DNA of 36,793 nucleotides from a bacterium (lineage in GTDB: Bacteria > Campylobacterota > Campylobacteria > Campylobacterales > Arcobacteraceae): assembly GCA_018816105.1 (NCBI GenBank), contig JAHIWE010000070.1:1-36793 (forward strand), written 5' to 3'. Positions 18,092 through 25,724 of this stretch are shown here, one piece after another. A model generated the notes under the pieces. It saw only the letters and a list, made by a program, of their open reading frames with translations. It did no database searches and had not been told where the DNA came from. How positions within the stretch are numbered: position 1 is the first letter of the stretch; every line of letters starts with the position of its first letter. The translations under genes were made by a program, and so were the position numbers.

Positions 18092-18900
18092 TTTATTTGT
18101 ATATTCTATTAATAATATTAATTATTTATATTTCATTAAAATTTTCATGGTGGAGAAAGAATATATGCTATTCTTATCCAAGAGTTTTAATGTATCATAT
18201 GATTAGTGAACATCTTTCAAAGAAAAAGTCTAAATTTAATAGATTAAGAGTAAAACCAAAAGAGTTTGAAAAACAGTTAATATGGCTAAAAAATAATAAC
18301 TTTACAAGTTATACTTTGAGCGAATTATCTAATTTGAGTGAAGTTCCATTTAAAGCAGTTGTTCTTACTTTTGATGATGGATATGAAGATAATTTTATAA
18401 ATGCTTTTAAACTTTTACAGAAGTATAATTTTAAAGCAACTATTTATATAGTATTAAATAGGTTTGATCAAGATTGGGCTACTGATAAAGATCTAGATAA
18501 AGCTTCAAATGAGTTAAATAGTGAAAAAATGTTAGATAATGAACAAATTGAAACTATGCTTAAAAGTGGACTTATTGAAATAGGATCACATACTCTTGAC
18601 CATGTTAATTTACCAAGTTTATCTAATGAACAAAAAATTGAACAAATAAAAGAATCAAAAGAAAAAATAGAACATATTTTTAGTATTAAATGTAATTCTT
18701 TTGCATATCCTTTTGGTTTTTTTGATAAAGATTCTGTAAAAATAGTTGAAGAAGTAGCTTATTCAAATGCCACTACAACTGTAAATGGTGTTTTTGATAA
18801 ATCTAAATATTCAAATTTTGAAATACCAAGAATTATGATAAGTGGAAGACAAGGACTTTTCTCTTTTATTTTAAAAATGAAAAAAGGAAGAAATAGATGA
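18088..18900 (+). CDS. Membrane-anchored polysaccharide deacetylase (NodB domain), copy 1
   Basis: This is a carbohydrate esterase family 4 metal-dependent deacetylase expected to remove N- or O-acetyl groups from a glycan. One membrane helix at residues 1-18 is followed by a basic stretch (KFSWWRKN). By the positive-inside rule this places the catalytic domain in the cytoplasm. Motif 1 is TFDDG (94-98) with the catalytic Asp and metal-binding Asp. Motif 2 is H-T-L-D-H with His168 and His172 as metal ligands. Motif 3 is FAYPFGFFD. The key residues are intact. It is a paralogue of the gene at 21916-22701, sharing VLMYH-x-ISEH, RVKPK-x-F and LDNEQI. It overlaps its neighbours by 4 nt on both sides, so it is part of the glycan operon. 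Confidence 0.9.
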   Translation: MIYLYILLIILIIYISLKFSWWRKNICYSYPRVLMYHMISEHLSKKKSKFNRLRVKPKEFEKQLIWLKNNNFTSYTLSELSNLSEVPFKAVVLTFDDGYEDNFINAFKLLQKYNFKATIYIVLNRFDQDWATDKDLDKASNELNSEKMLDNEQIETMLKSGLIEIGSHTLDHVNLPSLSNEQKIEQIKESKEKIEHIFSIKCNSFAYPFGFFDKDSVKIVEEVAYSNATTTVNGVFDKSKYSNFEIPRIMISGRQGLFSFILKMKKGRNR

Positions 18901-19883
18901 AATTATGTTATTTCTCTTGTTCATCTATTTATGGTGGAGTTGAAAAAATAGTTGTTGATTCATTAAATGAAATTAGTAAAAATCATGAATGTGCTTTGAT
19001 AGTTCCCTTTGGTTGTAGATATAAAGATAAATTATCTTCAAATATAAAAATCATAGAATATAAATCTTATGATAAAAGATATAATCCATTTTTATATTTA
19101 GAAGTTTTAAAAGTAATTAAAAATTATGATATTGTTCATACTCATGGAGCGAAAGCAACTCAAATAACTTATTTATTAAATAAAATTATTCCTTTTATTC
19201 ATGTTGCAACTAAACATAACACTAGAAAAGGAAAGATTTTTAATAAAGTAAAAAATGTAATTAGTGTTTCTTCTGAAGTTGCAAAAACAATTACTCATCC
19301 TAGTAAAGTTTTATATTTTGGTATAAAAAAAACATTAAACTTAGAATTTAAAAAGAATGACATTTTTACGATGATTGCAGTTGGAAGACTCGATCCCATA
19401 AAGGGTTTTGATAGACTAATTGATCAAGTATCAAAACTAGATTTTGATTTTGTATTAAATATAATAGGGGAAGGTAGTCAAAAAGCAAAACTTGAAGAAT
19501 TAATAAGTTCTAAAAATTTAGAAAAGAAAGTCTTACTTTTAGGCTTTAAAGATGATATTCCTCAATATTTAGCAAATAGTCATTTACAAGTGATTTCATC
19601 TTTAACGGAAGGTTTACCTTTGACTTTACTTGAAGGAATACTAAATAGTTCGCTAATAATTTCAACACCTGTTGGAGGTATAGTTGAAGTTTTAGATGCA
19701 GATTATTTATTAAAAATTGAAGAATTTCCCAATAAAATTACTGATATTTATAAAGATTATGAAAAATATTGTGAAGATTTTAAATTAAAACATGAACTTT
19801 TAAAACAAAAATTTGATTTTGATGATTATTCAAAAAATTTGCTGAAATATTATGAAGGGTGTATAAATGCAAAAACATTATAA
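18897..19883 (+). CDS. Glycosyltransferase, GT4 family, short form
   Basis: This is a GT-B transferase of 328 residues. The N-terminal acceptor loop is SIYGGVEKIVVDSL, followed by YDIVHTHGAKATQITY and VATKHNTRKGK. The C-terminal domain has AVGRLDPIKGFDRLIDQ, and the E-x7-E pair is intact at Glu238 and Glu246 (EGLPLTLLEG), then TPVGGIVEVL. It is similar in size and pattern to the protein at 20925-21911 (both have RYNP, VIHVH or IVHTH, and ATKH at matching places), so the two look like diverged duplicates. The start codon overlaps the deacetylase stop (ATGA), and the 3' end overlaps the next gene by 17 nt. The sugar is unknown. Confidence 0.88.
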   Translation: MKLCYFSCSSIYGGVEKIVVDSLNEISKNHECALIVPFGCRYKDKLSSNIKIIEYKSYDKRYNPFLYLEVLKVIKNYDIVHTHGAKATQITYLLNKIIPFIHVATKHNTRKGKIFNKVKNVISVSSEVAKTITHPSKVLYFGIKKTLNLEFKKNDIFTMIAVGRLDPIKGFDRLIDQVSKLDFDFVLNIIGEGSQKAKLEELISSKNLEKKVLLLGFKDDIPQYLANSHLQVISSLTEGLPLTLLEGILNSSLIISTPVGGIVEVLDADYLLKIEEFPNKITDIYKDYEKYCEDFKLKHELLKQKFDFDDYSKNLLKYYEGCINAKTL

Positions 19884-20928
19884 AATAGTTCATTGTGGTA
19901 TTTTTAATGAAAAAGACAATGGGAATTTTTTTTATGGATTAGAGAGAAAAATCAGCCATGGTTTAATACAAAATGGTCATTTCGTATATGATTTTAGCTA
20001 TAGAGATGTTGAGAGAAATTCACGTTTTTTGGGTATTAAAGATAGTGGATTAAAAAAAATGAATGAAAAGCTTATTAATATTTGTAAAAATATAAAAGTA
20101 GATATTTTATTTTTGGCAAAAGCTGAAAAGATTGATAAAGTGACTTTATTAAAAATAAAAGAGATTTTGCCAAATATAAAAATTGTACAATGGTATGTAG
20201 ATCATTTACAAGAAAATGATGCTTTTTTTGATAAATTAGATTGCATGGATGTTTTTTATTATGCAAATGCAAAAGATTTAAAAAGTTTATCTGAAAAATA
20301 TTATAAAACAATCTTTTCATTTTTCCCAAATATTTCAGATCCCGCTTTTGATAAGAGTATTAACTTAGAAAAAACTAATGATGTAATTTATATTGCAAGG
20401 GATTATAAAGAGGATGTAAGAACAAAATTTGCAGTGTTATTAAAAGAGTTTTGTGATAAAGAAAAGATTAATTTAAAAGTTTATGCTTCCTTGGATAATC
20501 CAGCTATTTTTGGAAATGATTTTCATGAGGCAATATCAAAAACAAAAATTGCTATAAATTTTAATAGAGATGATAATTTAGAATCAAGAAATGAAGAGAA
20601 AATTCTTGGTGCATCTGATAGAATGGCTCAATTTTTGGGTTGCGGAATTTGTACATTCTCTCCTAGAATAAATGGTTTTGAAAAGCTTTATGAAGATAAT
20701 AAAGATATAGTATATTTTGATAATCCAGAAGATTGTTTTAAAAAATTAAAGAGTTATTTAGAAAACAATCAATTTGAATATATTGCAAAAAATGGTCAAG
20801 AAAAAACATTTGAAATAGCAAATGCAAAACGTGTTACTAAATTTATGTTAGAATTATTGTTTAATGATAGTTTGGCTAATGATTATGAGTGGAGCGAATA
20901 TAAATTTAAAAAGGGAAATAAAATATGA
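19867..20928 (+). CDS. Glycosyltransferase-like protein with C-terminal CgeB-type domain
   Basis: This is a probable GT-B transferase of a different branch from its neighbours. The N-terminal half (NGNFFYGLERKISHGLIQNG, then DILFLAKAEKI and IVQWYVDHL) resembles the receptor domain of DUF3880/CgeB-like proteins. The C-terminal part, AQFLGCGICTFSPRINGFEK followed by FDNPEDCFKKLKSYLEN, is the Glyco_trans_1_2 pattern, ending in a basic helix. It has no signal peptide or membrane helix. It sits between the two short GT4 genes, overlapping them by 17 and 4 nt. Function is inferred from the domain pattern and the operon; the sugar and acceptor are unknown. Confidence 0.75.
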   Translation: MQKHYKIVHCGIFNEKDNGNFFYGLERKISHGLIQNGHFVYDFSYRDVERNSRFLGIKDSGLKKMNEKLINICKNIKVDILFLAKAEKIDKVTLLKIKEILPNIKIVQWYVDHLQENDAFFDKLDCMDVFYYANAKDLKSLSEKYYKTIFSFFPNISDPAFDKSINLEKTNDVIYIARDYKEDVRTKFAVLLKEFCDKEKINLKVYASLDNPAIFGNDFHEAISKTKIAINFNRDDNLESRNEEKILGASDRMAQFLGCGICTFSPRINGFEKLYEDNKDIVYFDNPEDCFKKLKSYLENNQFEYIAKNGQEKTFEIANAKRVTKFMLELLFNDSLANDYEWSEYKFKKGNKI

Positions 20929-21911
20929 CAATTTTACATACATTACATTGGGTACAATTTGCAGGTACTGAAAAAGTATGCGTTGATTTATGTAATGAAT
21001 TATCAAAAGAACATAAGGTATTTTTATTAACATCAAAACATATTAAACCTTACATTAATGATGAAGTAAGTTTAGTAGAAGTTGATTTTGAAAAAAATAG
21101 ATATAACCCTTTGTTTTTATTTAAAATTGCAAATATTATAAAAAAAATCAATCCAGATGTTATACATGTACACAATACAAAAGAGCTTGAAGTTATGTAC
21201 AATGCACGAATTTTTTTAAAAAATAAAATACCTATTATTGCAACAAAACATACCCTTACTCCTAAAAAGAAATTTGCATTAGCTGATTTAGCTGTTGGAA
21301 TACTCGAAGAAACACATTCAATCATTAACTCTAATAATTCTATAATTATAAAAAATGGAATGGCTTATAAAGAACCTAAAATATTACCTAAAGAAGAAAA
21401 GTTTCATATAATATCAGCTGCTAGATTAACTCCTGCAAAAGGTATGCAAACAATTATAAAAGCATTGTCTTTAGTAAAATTTGACTATAAATTTAGTATT
21501 TTTGGTCAAGGTGAACAAAAAGAAGAATTACAAAATATGATTAAAGAGTTAGGCCTAGAAAATAACATAACTATTGTTGGTTTTGTTGACAACTTAAATG
21601 ATTACCTTGCAAGTGCAGACGTGCAAATTATTGCCTCGATATTTGAACCTTTTGGTTTAACAGCTATTGATGGAATTTATTATTCTAATATACTAATTTC
21701 TACAAATACTGGAATTTGTGCAGATATTTTAGATAAAGATTTGATATTTGAAAATACTCCTGAATGTCTTGCTGAAAAATTAACTGAAATTCATAATAAC
21801 TACAATCTTTATTTAGAAAAATTTGTAAAAATTAAAGAAAGAAAAGAAGACTTCAGTATTGAAAAAATGGTTGAGCAATATGTTCAAGCATATAAATCTT
21901 TGATAAAGTAG
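20925..21911 (+). CDS. Glycosyltransferase, GT4 family, short form, E-x7-D variant
   Basis: This is a 328-residue GT-B protein. The N-terminal domain has WVQFAGTEKVCVDL in place of the usual GG-x-E loop, then INPDVIHVHNTKELE and IATKHTLTPKK. The donor domain shows SAARLTPAKGMQTIIKA and FGQGEQKEEL. The catalytic pair is altered: Glu241 is kept, but the second position is Asp249 (EPFGLTAIDG). Asp could still contact the donor, so activity is possible. It overlaps the upstream gene by 4 nt; 4 nt separate it from the second deacetylase gene. It is a diverged relative of the protein at 18897-19883. Confidence 0.86.
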   Translation: MTILHTLHWVQFAGTEKVCVDLCNELSKEHKVFLLTSKHIKPYINDEVSLVEVDFEKNRYNPLFLFKIANIIKKINPDVIHVHNTKELEVMYNARIFLKNKIPIIATKHTLTPKKKFALADLAVGILEETHSIINSNNSIIIKNGMAYKEPKILPKEEKFHIISAARLTPAKGMQTIIKALSLVKFDYKFSIFGQGEQKEELQNMIKELGLENNITIVGFVDNLNDYLASADVQIIASIFEPFGLTAIDGIYYSNILISTNTGICADILDKDLIFENTPECLAEKLTEIHNNYNLYLEKFVKIKERKEDFSIEKMVEQYVQAYKSLIK

Positions 21912-21915
21912 TTTA

Positions 21916-22701
21916 ATGCCATATTTAATTGTAATACTAATAGTTGTATTTATAATATTTTCTCTTCGATATAATTGGTGGAGAATACCACAAAGCAATA
22001 AAAAAGTAAGAGTTCTAATGTATCATAGTATTAGTGAACATATTGGAAAAGAGAAACATAATAAATGGAGAGTAAAACCAAAAGATTTTGATAAACAAAT
22101 GAAATGGTTTTCTGAAAATAACTGGAACTCTTTTACTATTTCAGAGCTTGTAAAACTAGATAATATACCTGAAAAATCTTTTGTTATTACATTTGATGAT
22201 GGTTTTGAAGATAATTATACAAATGCTTTTCCTATTTTAAAAAAATACGGATTTAAAGCTACTATTTATCTCGTTCCAAATCAAAAAACAAATCATTGGG
22301 AAGAAAAAAATACTTCGGTTATTTCAAATTTATTAGATAATGAACAAATATTGGAAATGCAAGATTCCTCTTTAGTAGAGTTTGGTTCTCATACTTTATC
22401 TCACGTTAATTTATCAAAAATTAATGATGAGCAATTAGCATTAGAACTTGAAAAATCTAAAATAGATGTAGAAAATATAACTAAAAAAGAGTGTGAAGCT
22501 TTTGCTTATCCTTATGGAAAATTTGATAGTAAAATAGTTGAATTTACCAAAAAAGCTGGATATAAAAATGCTACTGTTGTAAAAAGAGGTTTGTTTTCAC
22601 ATGGTGATGATATTTTAGCTATTAAAAGAATAGGTATTTTAGGAACTGAAAGTTTTTTTGATTTTATTTTAAAAATAACAAGAATTAGGAATAAATTATG
22701 A
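21916..22701 (+). CDS. Membrane-anchored polysaccharide deacetylase (NodB domain), copy 2
   Basis: This is the second carbohydrate esterase 4 deacetylase of the operon, 261 residues. One helix (about residues 2-16) is followed by a basic WWR and then NKKVR, again predicting a cytoplasmic catalytic domain. Motif 1 is TFDDG (92-96), motif 2 is H-T-L-S-H (His159, His163), and motif 3 is FAYPYGKFD. All expected residues are present. It differs from copy 1 by a shorter loop after the first motif and a different C-terminal segment (RIGILGTESFFDF). It overlaps the GT2 gene by 4 nt. Two intact copies suggest two different acetylated sugars, or two acceptors, in one glycan. Confidence 0.9.
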   Translation: MPYLIVILIVVFIIFSLRYNWWRIPQSNKKVRVLMYHSISEHIGKEKHNKWRVKPKDFDKQMKWFSENNWNSFTISELVKLDNIPEKSFVITFDDGFEDNYTNAFPILKKYGFKATIYLVPNQKTNHWEEKNTSVISNLLDNEQILEMQDSSLVEFGSHTLSHVNLSKINDEQLALELEKSKIDVENITKKECEAFAYPYGKFDSKIVEFTKKAGYKNATVVKRGLFSHGDDILAIKRIGILGTESFFDFILKITRIRNKL

Positions 22702-23450
22702 TTAATGCATCTGTTTATATTATTTGTAAAAATGAAGAAAAACACATAAAAAGAGTTTTAGAAAGTGTTAAAGATTTTGCTGAAATAATTATTGTTGATA
22801 GTGGAAGTATTGATAGAACTTTAGATATCGCAAAAGAATTTACAAAAAATATTTTTTATAAAGAATGGCTTGGTTTTGCCGCTCAAAAAGAGTATGCAAG
22901 AAGTTTATGTACAAATGAATGGGTTTTGAATCTTGATGCAGATGAAGAGCTAACAGGACAACTAAAAGATGAAATAATTCAAACTATAGATGAAAATAAC
23001 ATTGATGGCTTAAATATAAAAATCTCAAGTCAATATTTAGGAAAATTTAATAATGAAAAATCAAAATTTAATAGAAGAGTTAGATTCTTTAGAAAAGATG
23101 TTGGACATTATCCTGAAAAATTAGTACATGAATCAATAGCAATAAATGGAAAAGTTAAAAATGCAAATGGTTTTATTTATGACTATGGAACAATTGATTT
23201 AAAAACACATTTATCAAAAATAAATGATTATTCAAGTTTAAGAGCAGAAGAAAAATTTAATAAAAATAAAAAAGCTTCTTTAGTAAAACTTCTATTGGTT
23301 TTCCCTCTTTCTTTTTTCAAGTCTTTTTTTATAAAAAGAGGTTTTTTAAATGGCACAAGAGGATTTATTGCTGCAATAAATAATTCGTTTTATGCATTTT
23401 TAAAAGAAGCAAAGCTTTATGAATTAAATAATAATAAAGAGAAAAAATGA
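22698..23450 (+). CDS. Glycosyltransferase, GT2 family, WaaE/KdtX-like
   Basis: This is an inverting GT-A transferase of 250 residues. It has the WaaE pattern of LPS core beta-1,4-glucosyltransferases: SVYIICKNEEKHIKRVLES, then IIIVDSGSIDRTLDIA, EWLGFAAQKEYAR, and the metal-binding D-x-D at Asp80 and Asp82 (LNLDADEEL). VRFFRK, GHYPEKLVHES and a C-terminal amphipathic or hydrophobic segment (LLLVFPLSFFKSFFIKRGFL) that could bind the membrane complete the family picture. WaaE normally adds glucose to heptose I of the inner core; that acceptor is inferred, because no heptosyltransferase lies nearby. Its start overlaps the deacetylase by 4 nt, and its end overlaps the next gene by 4 nt. Confidence 0.87.
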   Translation: MINASVYIICKNEEKHIKRVLESVKDFAEIIIVDSGSIDRTLDIAKEFTKNIFYKEWLGFAAQKEYARSLCTNEWVLNLDADEELTGQLKDEIIQTIDENNIDGLNIKISSQYLGKFNNEKSKFNRRVRFFRKDVGHYPEKLVHESIAINGKVKNANGFIYDYGTIDLKTHLSKINDYSSLRAEEKFNKNKKASLVKLLLVFPLSFFKSFFIKRGFLNGTRGFIAAINNSFYAFLKEAKLYELNNNKEKK

Positions 23451-24319
23451 CCCCAAAAGTATCAATTTCATATAAAACAAAAAACATTTTAATAGATGAA
23501 TTATCAAAGCAAGATAATATTGAGGTTTTAAAAGAAGCAGGTTTCATTAAGAGTTTATTTACAAAGAAAAAGTATGCGGATGTATATTTCTTCTCTGGTA
23601 GTTTAGATGAAAAAGCCATTGAAAATATTAAAAATGCAAAAATGATAATAGTAAACTCTTTTGCTTCAATGAATGAAGTTATTTCAAAATTAAAAATTTC
23701 TCATGAAAGAGTAAAAGTTATTTATCCAAGTGTTACAATTGAGTATAAAAAAACAAAAGATGTTAAATTAAAACTTTGTGAAGAATTACAAATTGATCCA
23801 ATAAATAAGCTTATATTTTTTACTGCAAAAAACTTCAAAACATCTGGTGTTAAGGAGTTCTTAGATATTTGTTCAAGTATTACTTATGAAGATTTTAAAG
23901 TAATAATTGCAGGTACACAAAAACAAATATATTCACTTAAGTTTCAACAACAAAAATATCCAAAACTTGAGAGTAAATTAATTTTACTTGAAGATTATAA
24001 AAATATGGATGATTTGTTTTTATCAGTTGATATTTTCATATTACCAACTTATAATAAATCTTTTTCTTCAAATATTGTAAAAGCAATGTTTTGTAGGTGT
24101 GCAGTTTTTCTTAGTATTGATAATGATGCTAAAGAGATTGTAGATGTATTTGCTTCTATGGATAGCCCTACAGACCCAAGTATGACCTTTAAAGTGGATG
24201 CAGTCTTAAAAGGACAAGATGATTTAAAACAGATAAAAAAAGAGAATAGAAAACTAGCTAGTGAGTTTAGTTTAGTTAATAATTTAGCAAAAATTAATAC
24301 TATTATAGAAAATGTTTAA
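23447..24319 (+). CDS. Divergent GT4-like protein, catalytic E-x7-E replaced by K-x7-K
   Basis: This is a 290-residue GT-B-like protein that ends the glycan operon. The N-terminal half is short: about 100 residues precede the donor domain, against roughly 170 in a usual GT4, and no GG-x-E acceptor loop is seen. The donor domain is recognisable: [13 protein letters not shown], then [29 protein letters not shown], and [20 protein letters not shown]. In that last segment both catalytic glutamates appear as lysines (Lys204 and Lys212). This suggests a protein that no longer transfers sugars in the usual way, or acts as a partner or regulator of another transferase. The frame is intact, so it is not an obvious pseudogene. 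It overlaps the GT2 gene by 4 nt. Confidence 0.72.
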   Translation: MTPKVSISYKTKNILIDELSKQDNIEVLKEAGFIKSLFTKKKYADVYFFSGSLDEKAIENIKNAKMIIVNSFASMNEVISKLKISHERVKVIYPSVTIEYKKTKDVKLKLCEELQIDPINKLIFFTAKNFKTSGVKEFLDICSSITYEDFKVIIAGTQKQIYSLKFQQQKYPKLESKLILLEDYKNMDDLFLSVDIFILPTYNKSFSSNIVKAMFCRCAVFLSIDNDAKEIVDVFASMDSPTDPSMTFKVDAVLKGQDDLKQIKKENRKLASEFSLVNNLAKINTIIENV

Positions 24320-24341
24320 ATTTAACTTAAGAAAAAAAAGA

Positions 24342-24347
24342 TACAAT
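24342..24347 (+). promoter_or_regulatory. Candidate -10 element of rpmB
   Basis: TACAAT follows an A-rich run just after the glycan operon ends. Transcription would start about 27 nt before rpmB, giving the ribosomal protein gene its own promoter. There is no visible terminator after the preceding gene. Confidence 0.5.
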
Positions 24348-24380
24348 ACGCAAATATTTTTCACAATAGAAGGAAGACAA

Positions 24381-24569
24381 ATGTCAAGAAGATGTGCAAT
24401 TTCAGGAAAAGGACCTATGTCTGGAAACAACGTAAGTCATGCAAAAAATAGAACTAAAAGAAGATTTTTGCCAAATATTAGAACAGTTAGAGTTACATTA
24501 GAAGATGGAACTACAACTAAGTTAAAAATTTCTGCAAAAGAGTTAAGAACTCTTAAAAAACACTCATAA
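24381..24569 (+). CDS. rpmB: 50S ribosomal protein L28
   Basis: L28 is a small basic protein of the large ribosomal subunit. The 62 residues start [20 protein letters not shown] and include [16 protein letters not shown], the family core. I use the ATG at 24381 because the L28 N terminus begins there and AGAAGGAAG lies just before it; an in-frame ATG at 24312 would add 23 unrelated residues overlapping the upstream gene. The gene is followed after 23 nt by the channel gene. The same pairing of L28 with a two-helix RCK channel is, as I recall, found in Helicobacter pylori (HP0491 and HP0490), which supports Campylobacterota origin. Confidence 0.96.
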   Translation: MSRRCAISGKGPMSGNNVSHAKNRTKRRFLPNIRTVRVTLEDGTTTKLKISAKELRTLKKHS

Positions 24570-24570
24570 G

Positions 24571-24591
24571 AAGGCGCTAGAAAAGTGCTTT
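24571..24591 (+). other. Hairpin abutting the channel-gene start codon
   Basis: An 8-bp stem (24571-24578 with 24584-24591, two G-U pairs, 5-nt loop) fills the gap between the rpmB stop codon and the ATG at 24593. No T-run follows, so it is not a terminator. It occupies the place of the ribosome binding site and may couple or limit translation. Confidence 0.45.
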
Positions 24592-24592
24592 C

Positions 24593-25720
24593 ATGAGCAT
24601 CTTTACTAGGGTAAAGAAGGCAATTGGCTGGGAAATAAGACGAGCCAAACCTCAATATGATTTAAACCCTTTAATTTACTCTCAATTAAAACCTTTTAGA
24701 CTACCTTTAATTCTGATCCAAATCATAATGATGATAGGAACTTTAGGTTATGTTTATATTGAAGATTATTCAATTATGCATGCCATTTTTCAATCAGCTT
24801 ATACACTAACAAATACTGGATTTGGTGCATTAAACGAATCAAACTTTAGCAATTTAGGAATAGTATTTACTGTTACATTAATGTTTGCTGGATTTACGAT
24901 ATTATATATTTCAATAGGTATTGTTATTGATGTTATAGCAAATGGTACTTTAATAGCTTTATCAAAGGAAAGAAGAATGCTTTATAAAATAGCCAGACTA
25001 AGAAGACATTTTGTGATTTGTTATCACAACGAATATACAGCTCAATTAGCAAGACAATTTAGAGAAAATCATATTCCTTTTGTTGTTGTAGATCCAAGTG
25101 ATGATATAGAACAAATAGCAAAAGAAAACAACTATCCGTACTTTGTAAAAGAAGAGCCGTATAAAGAGATTGCTTTTTTAAAATCTCATCTTAGCTCTGC
25201 TAAAGGTGCCATTTCATTATCAAAAAATATATCAGATAATATTACACTAATTGCTTCAGTTAGATTGTATGAAAAAGAGTTAGGAAGAAGTCCATTTTTG
25301 ATTATTTCAAATGCTGAAACTCAAAATGAAAAAATAAGACTGCAAAAACTAGGAGCAGATAAGGTTGTAGCAACTCCTTCACTTATGGCAAAAAGAGTAA
25401 GTGCAATGGCTATACGACCTGATATGGAAAATGTTCTTGATGAGTTTTTATATAAAAGAGACACTCCTATTGATATGGAAGAAGTTTTTGTAAAAGAGGA
25501 CTCATGGGTAGTTAATAGAGAGCTTCAAGATTTACACTTAAGAGATAGATTAAAAGTTTCTATAATTGGAATTACAGAAGAAAAAGGTAAGTTTATACAA
25601 ATGCCAAAGGGAACAACTATAATAAATACTAATTGTAAACTATTATTAGTTGGTTCTCAAAAAGGTATTGCAAGAGCTAAAAAGATTATAAATTTAACAA
25701 ATCAACCAGAGGATATATAA
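24593..25720 (+). CDS. Two-TM potassium-channel-like protein with RCK (TrkA) domains
   Basis: This is probably an inner-membrane cation channel gated by a cytoplasmic RCK domain. Helix 1 is about residues 36-55, then comes a pore helix (IMHAIFQSAYTLTN) with the filter region Thr73-Gly78 (T-N-T-G-F-G), and helix 2 is about 88-113. An RCK_N domain follows from His139 and a TrkA-C-like domain from about 305 (VSIIGITEEKG to TNCKLLLVGS). Two points are odd. The filter is not T-x-G-Y-G, and the nucleotide-binding G-x-G-x-x-G of the RCK domain is replaced (HFVICYHNEYTAQLA). It appears to be the counterpart of H. pylori HpKchA, by position next to rpmB. Its ribosome binding site is poor and a hairpin sits directly before the start codon. 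Confidence 0.85.
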   Translation: MSIFTRVKKAIGWEIRRAKPQYDLNPLIYSQLKPFRLPLILIQIIMMIGTLGYVYIEDYSIMHAIFQSAYTLTNTGFGALNESNFSNLGIVFTVTLMFAGFTILYISIGIVIDVIANGTLIALSKERRMLYKIARLRRHFVICYHNEYTAQLARQFRENHIPFVVVDPSDDIEQIAKENNYPYFVKEEPYKEIAFLKSHLSSAKGAISLSKNISDNITLIASVRLYEKELGRSPFLIISNAETQNEKIRLQKLGADKVVATPSLMAKRVSAMAIRPDMENVLDEFLYKRDTPIDMEEVFVKEDSWVVNRELQDLHLRDRLKVSIIGITEEKGKFIQMPKGTTIINTNCKLLLVGSQKGIARAKKIINLTNQPEDI

Positions 25721-25724
25721 AATT

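Noticed and set aside
15850-24319. Homopolymer A or T runs (up to about 8) in glycosyltransferase genes as phase-variation switches
   Set aside because: Runs of this length are expected in DNA this AT-rich, none is a long G/C tract, and all frames are intact.
24312-24380. Longer N terminus for L28
   Set aside because: L28 begins at MSRRC with a good AAGGA-type site; the extension overlaps the glycosyltransferase end and the likely promoter.
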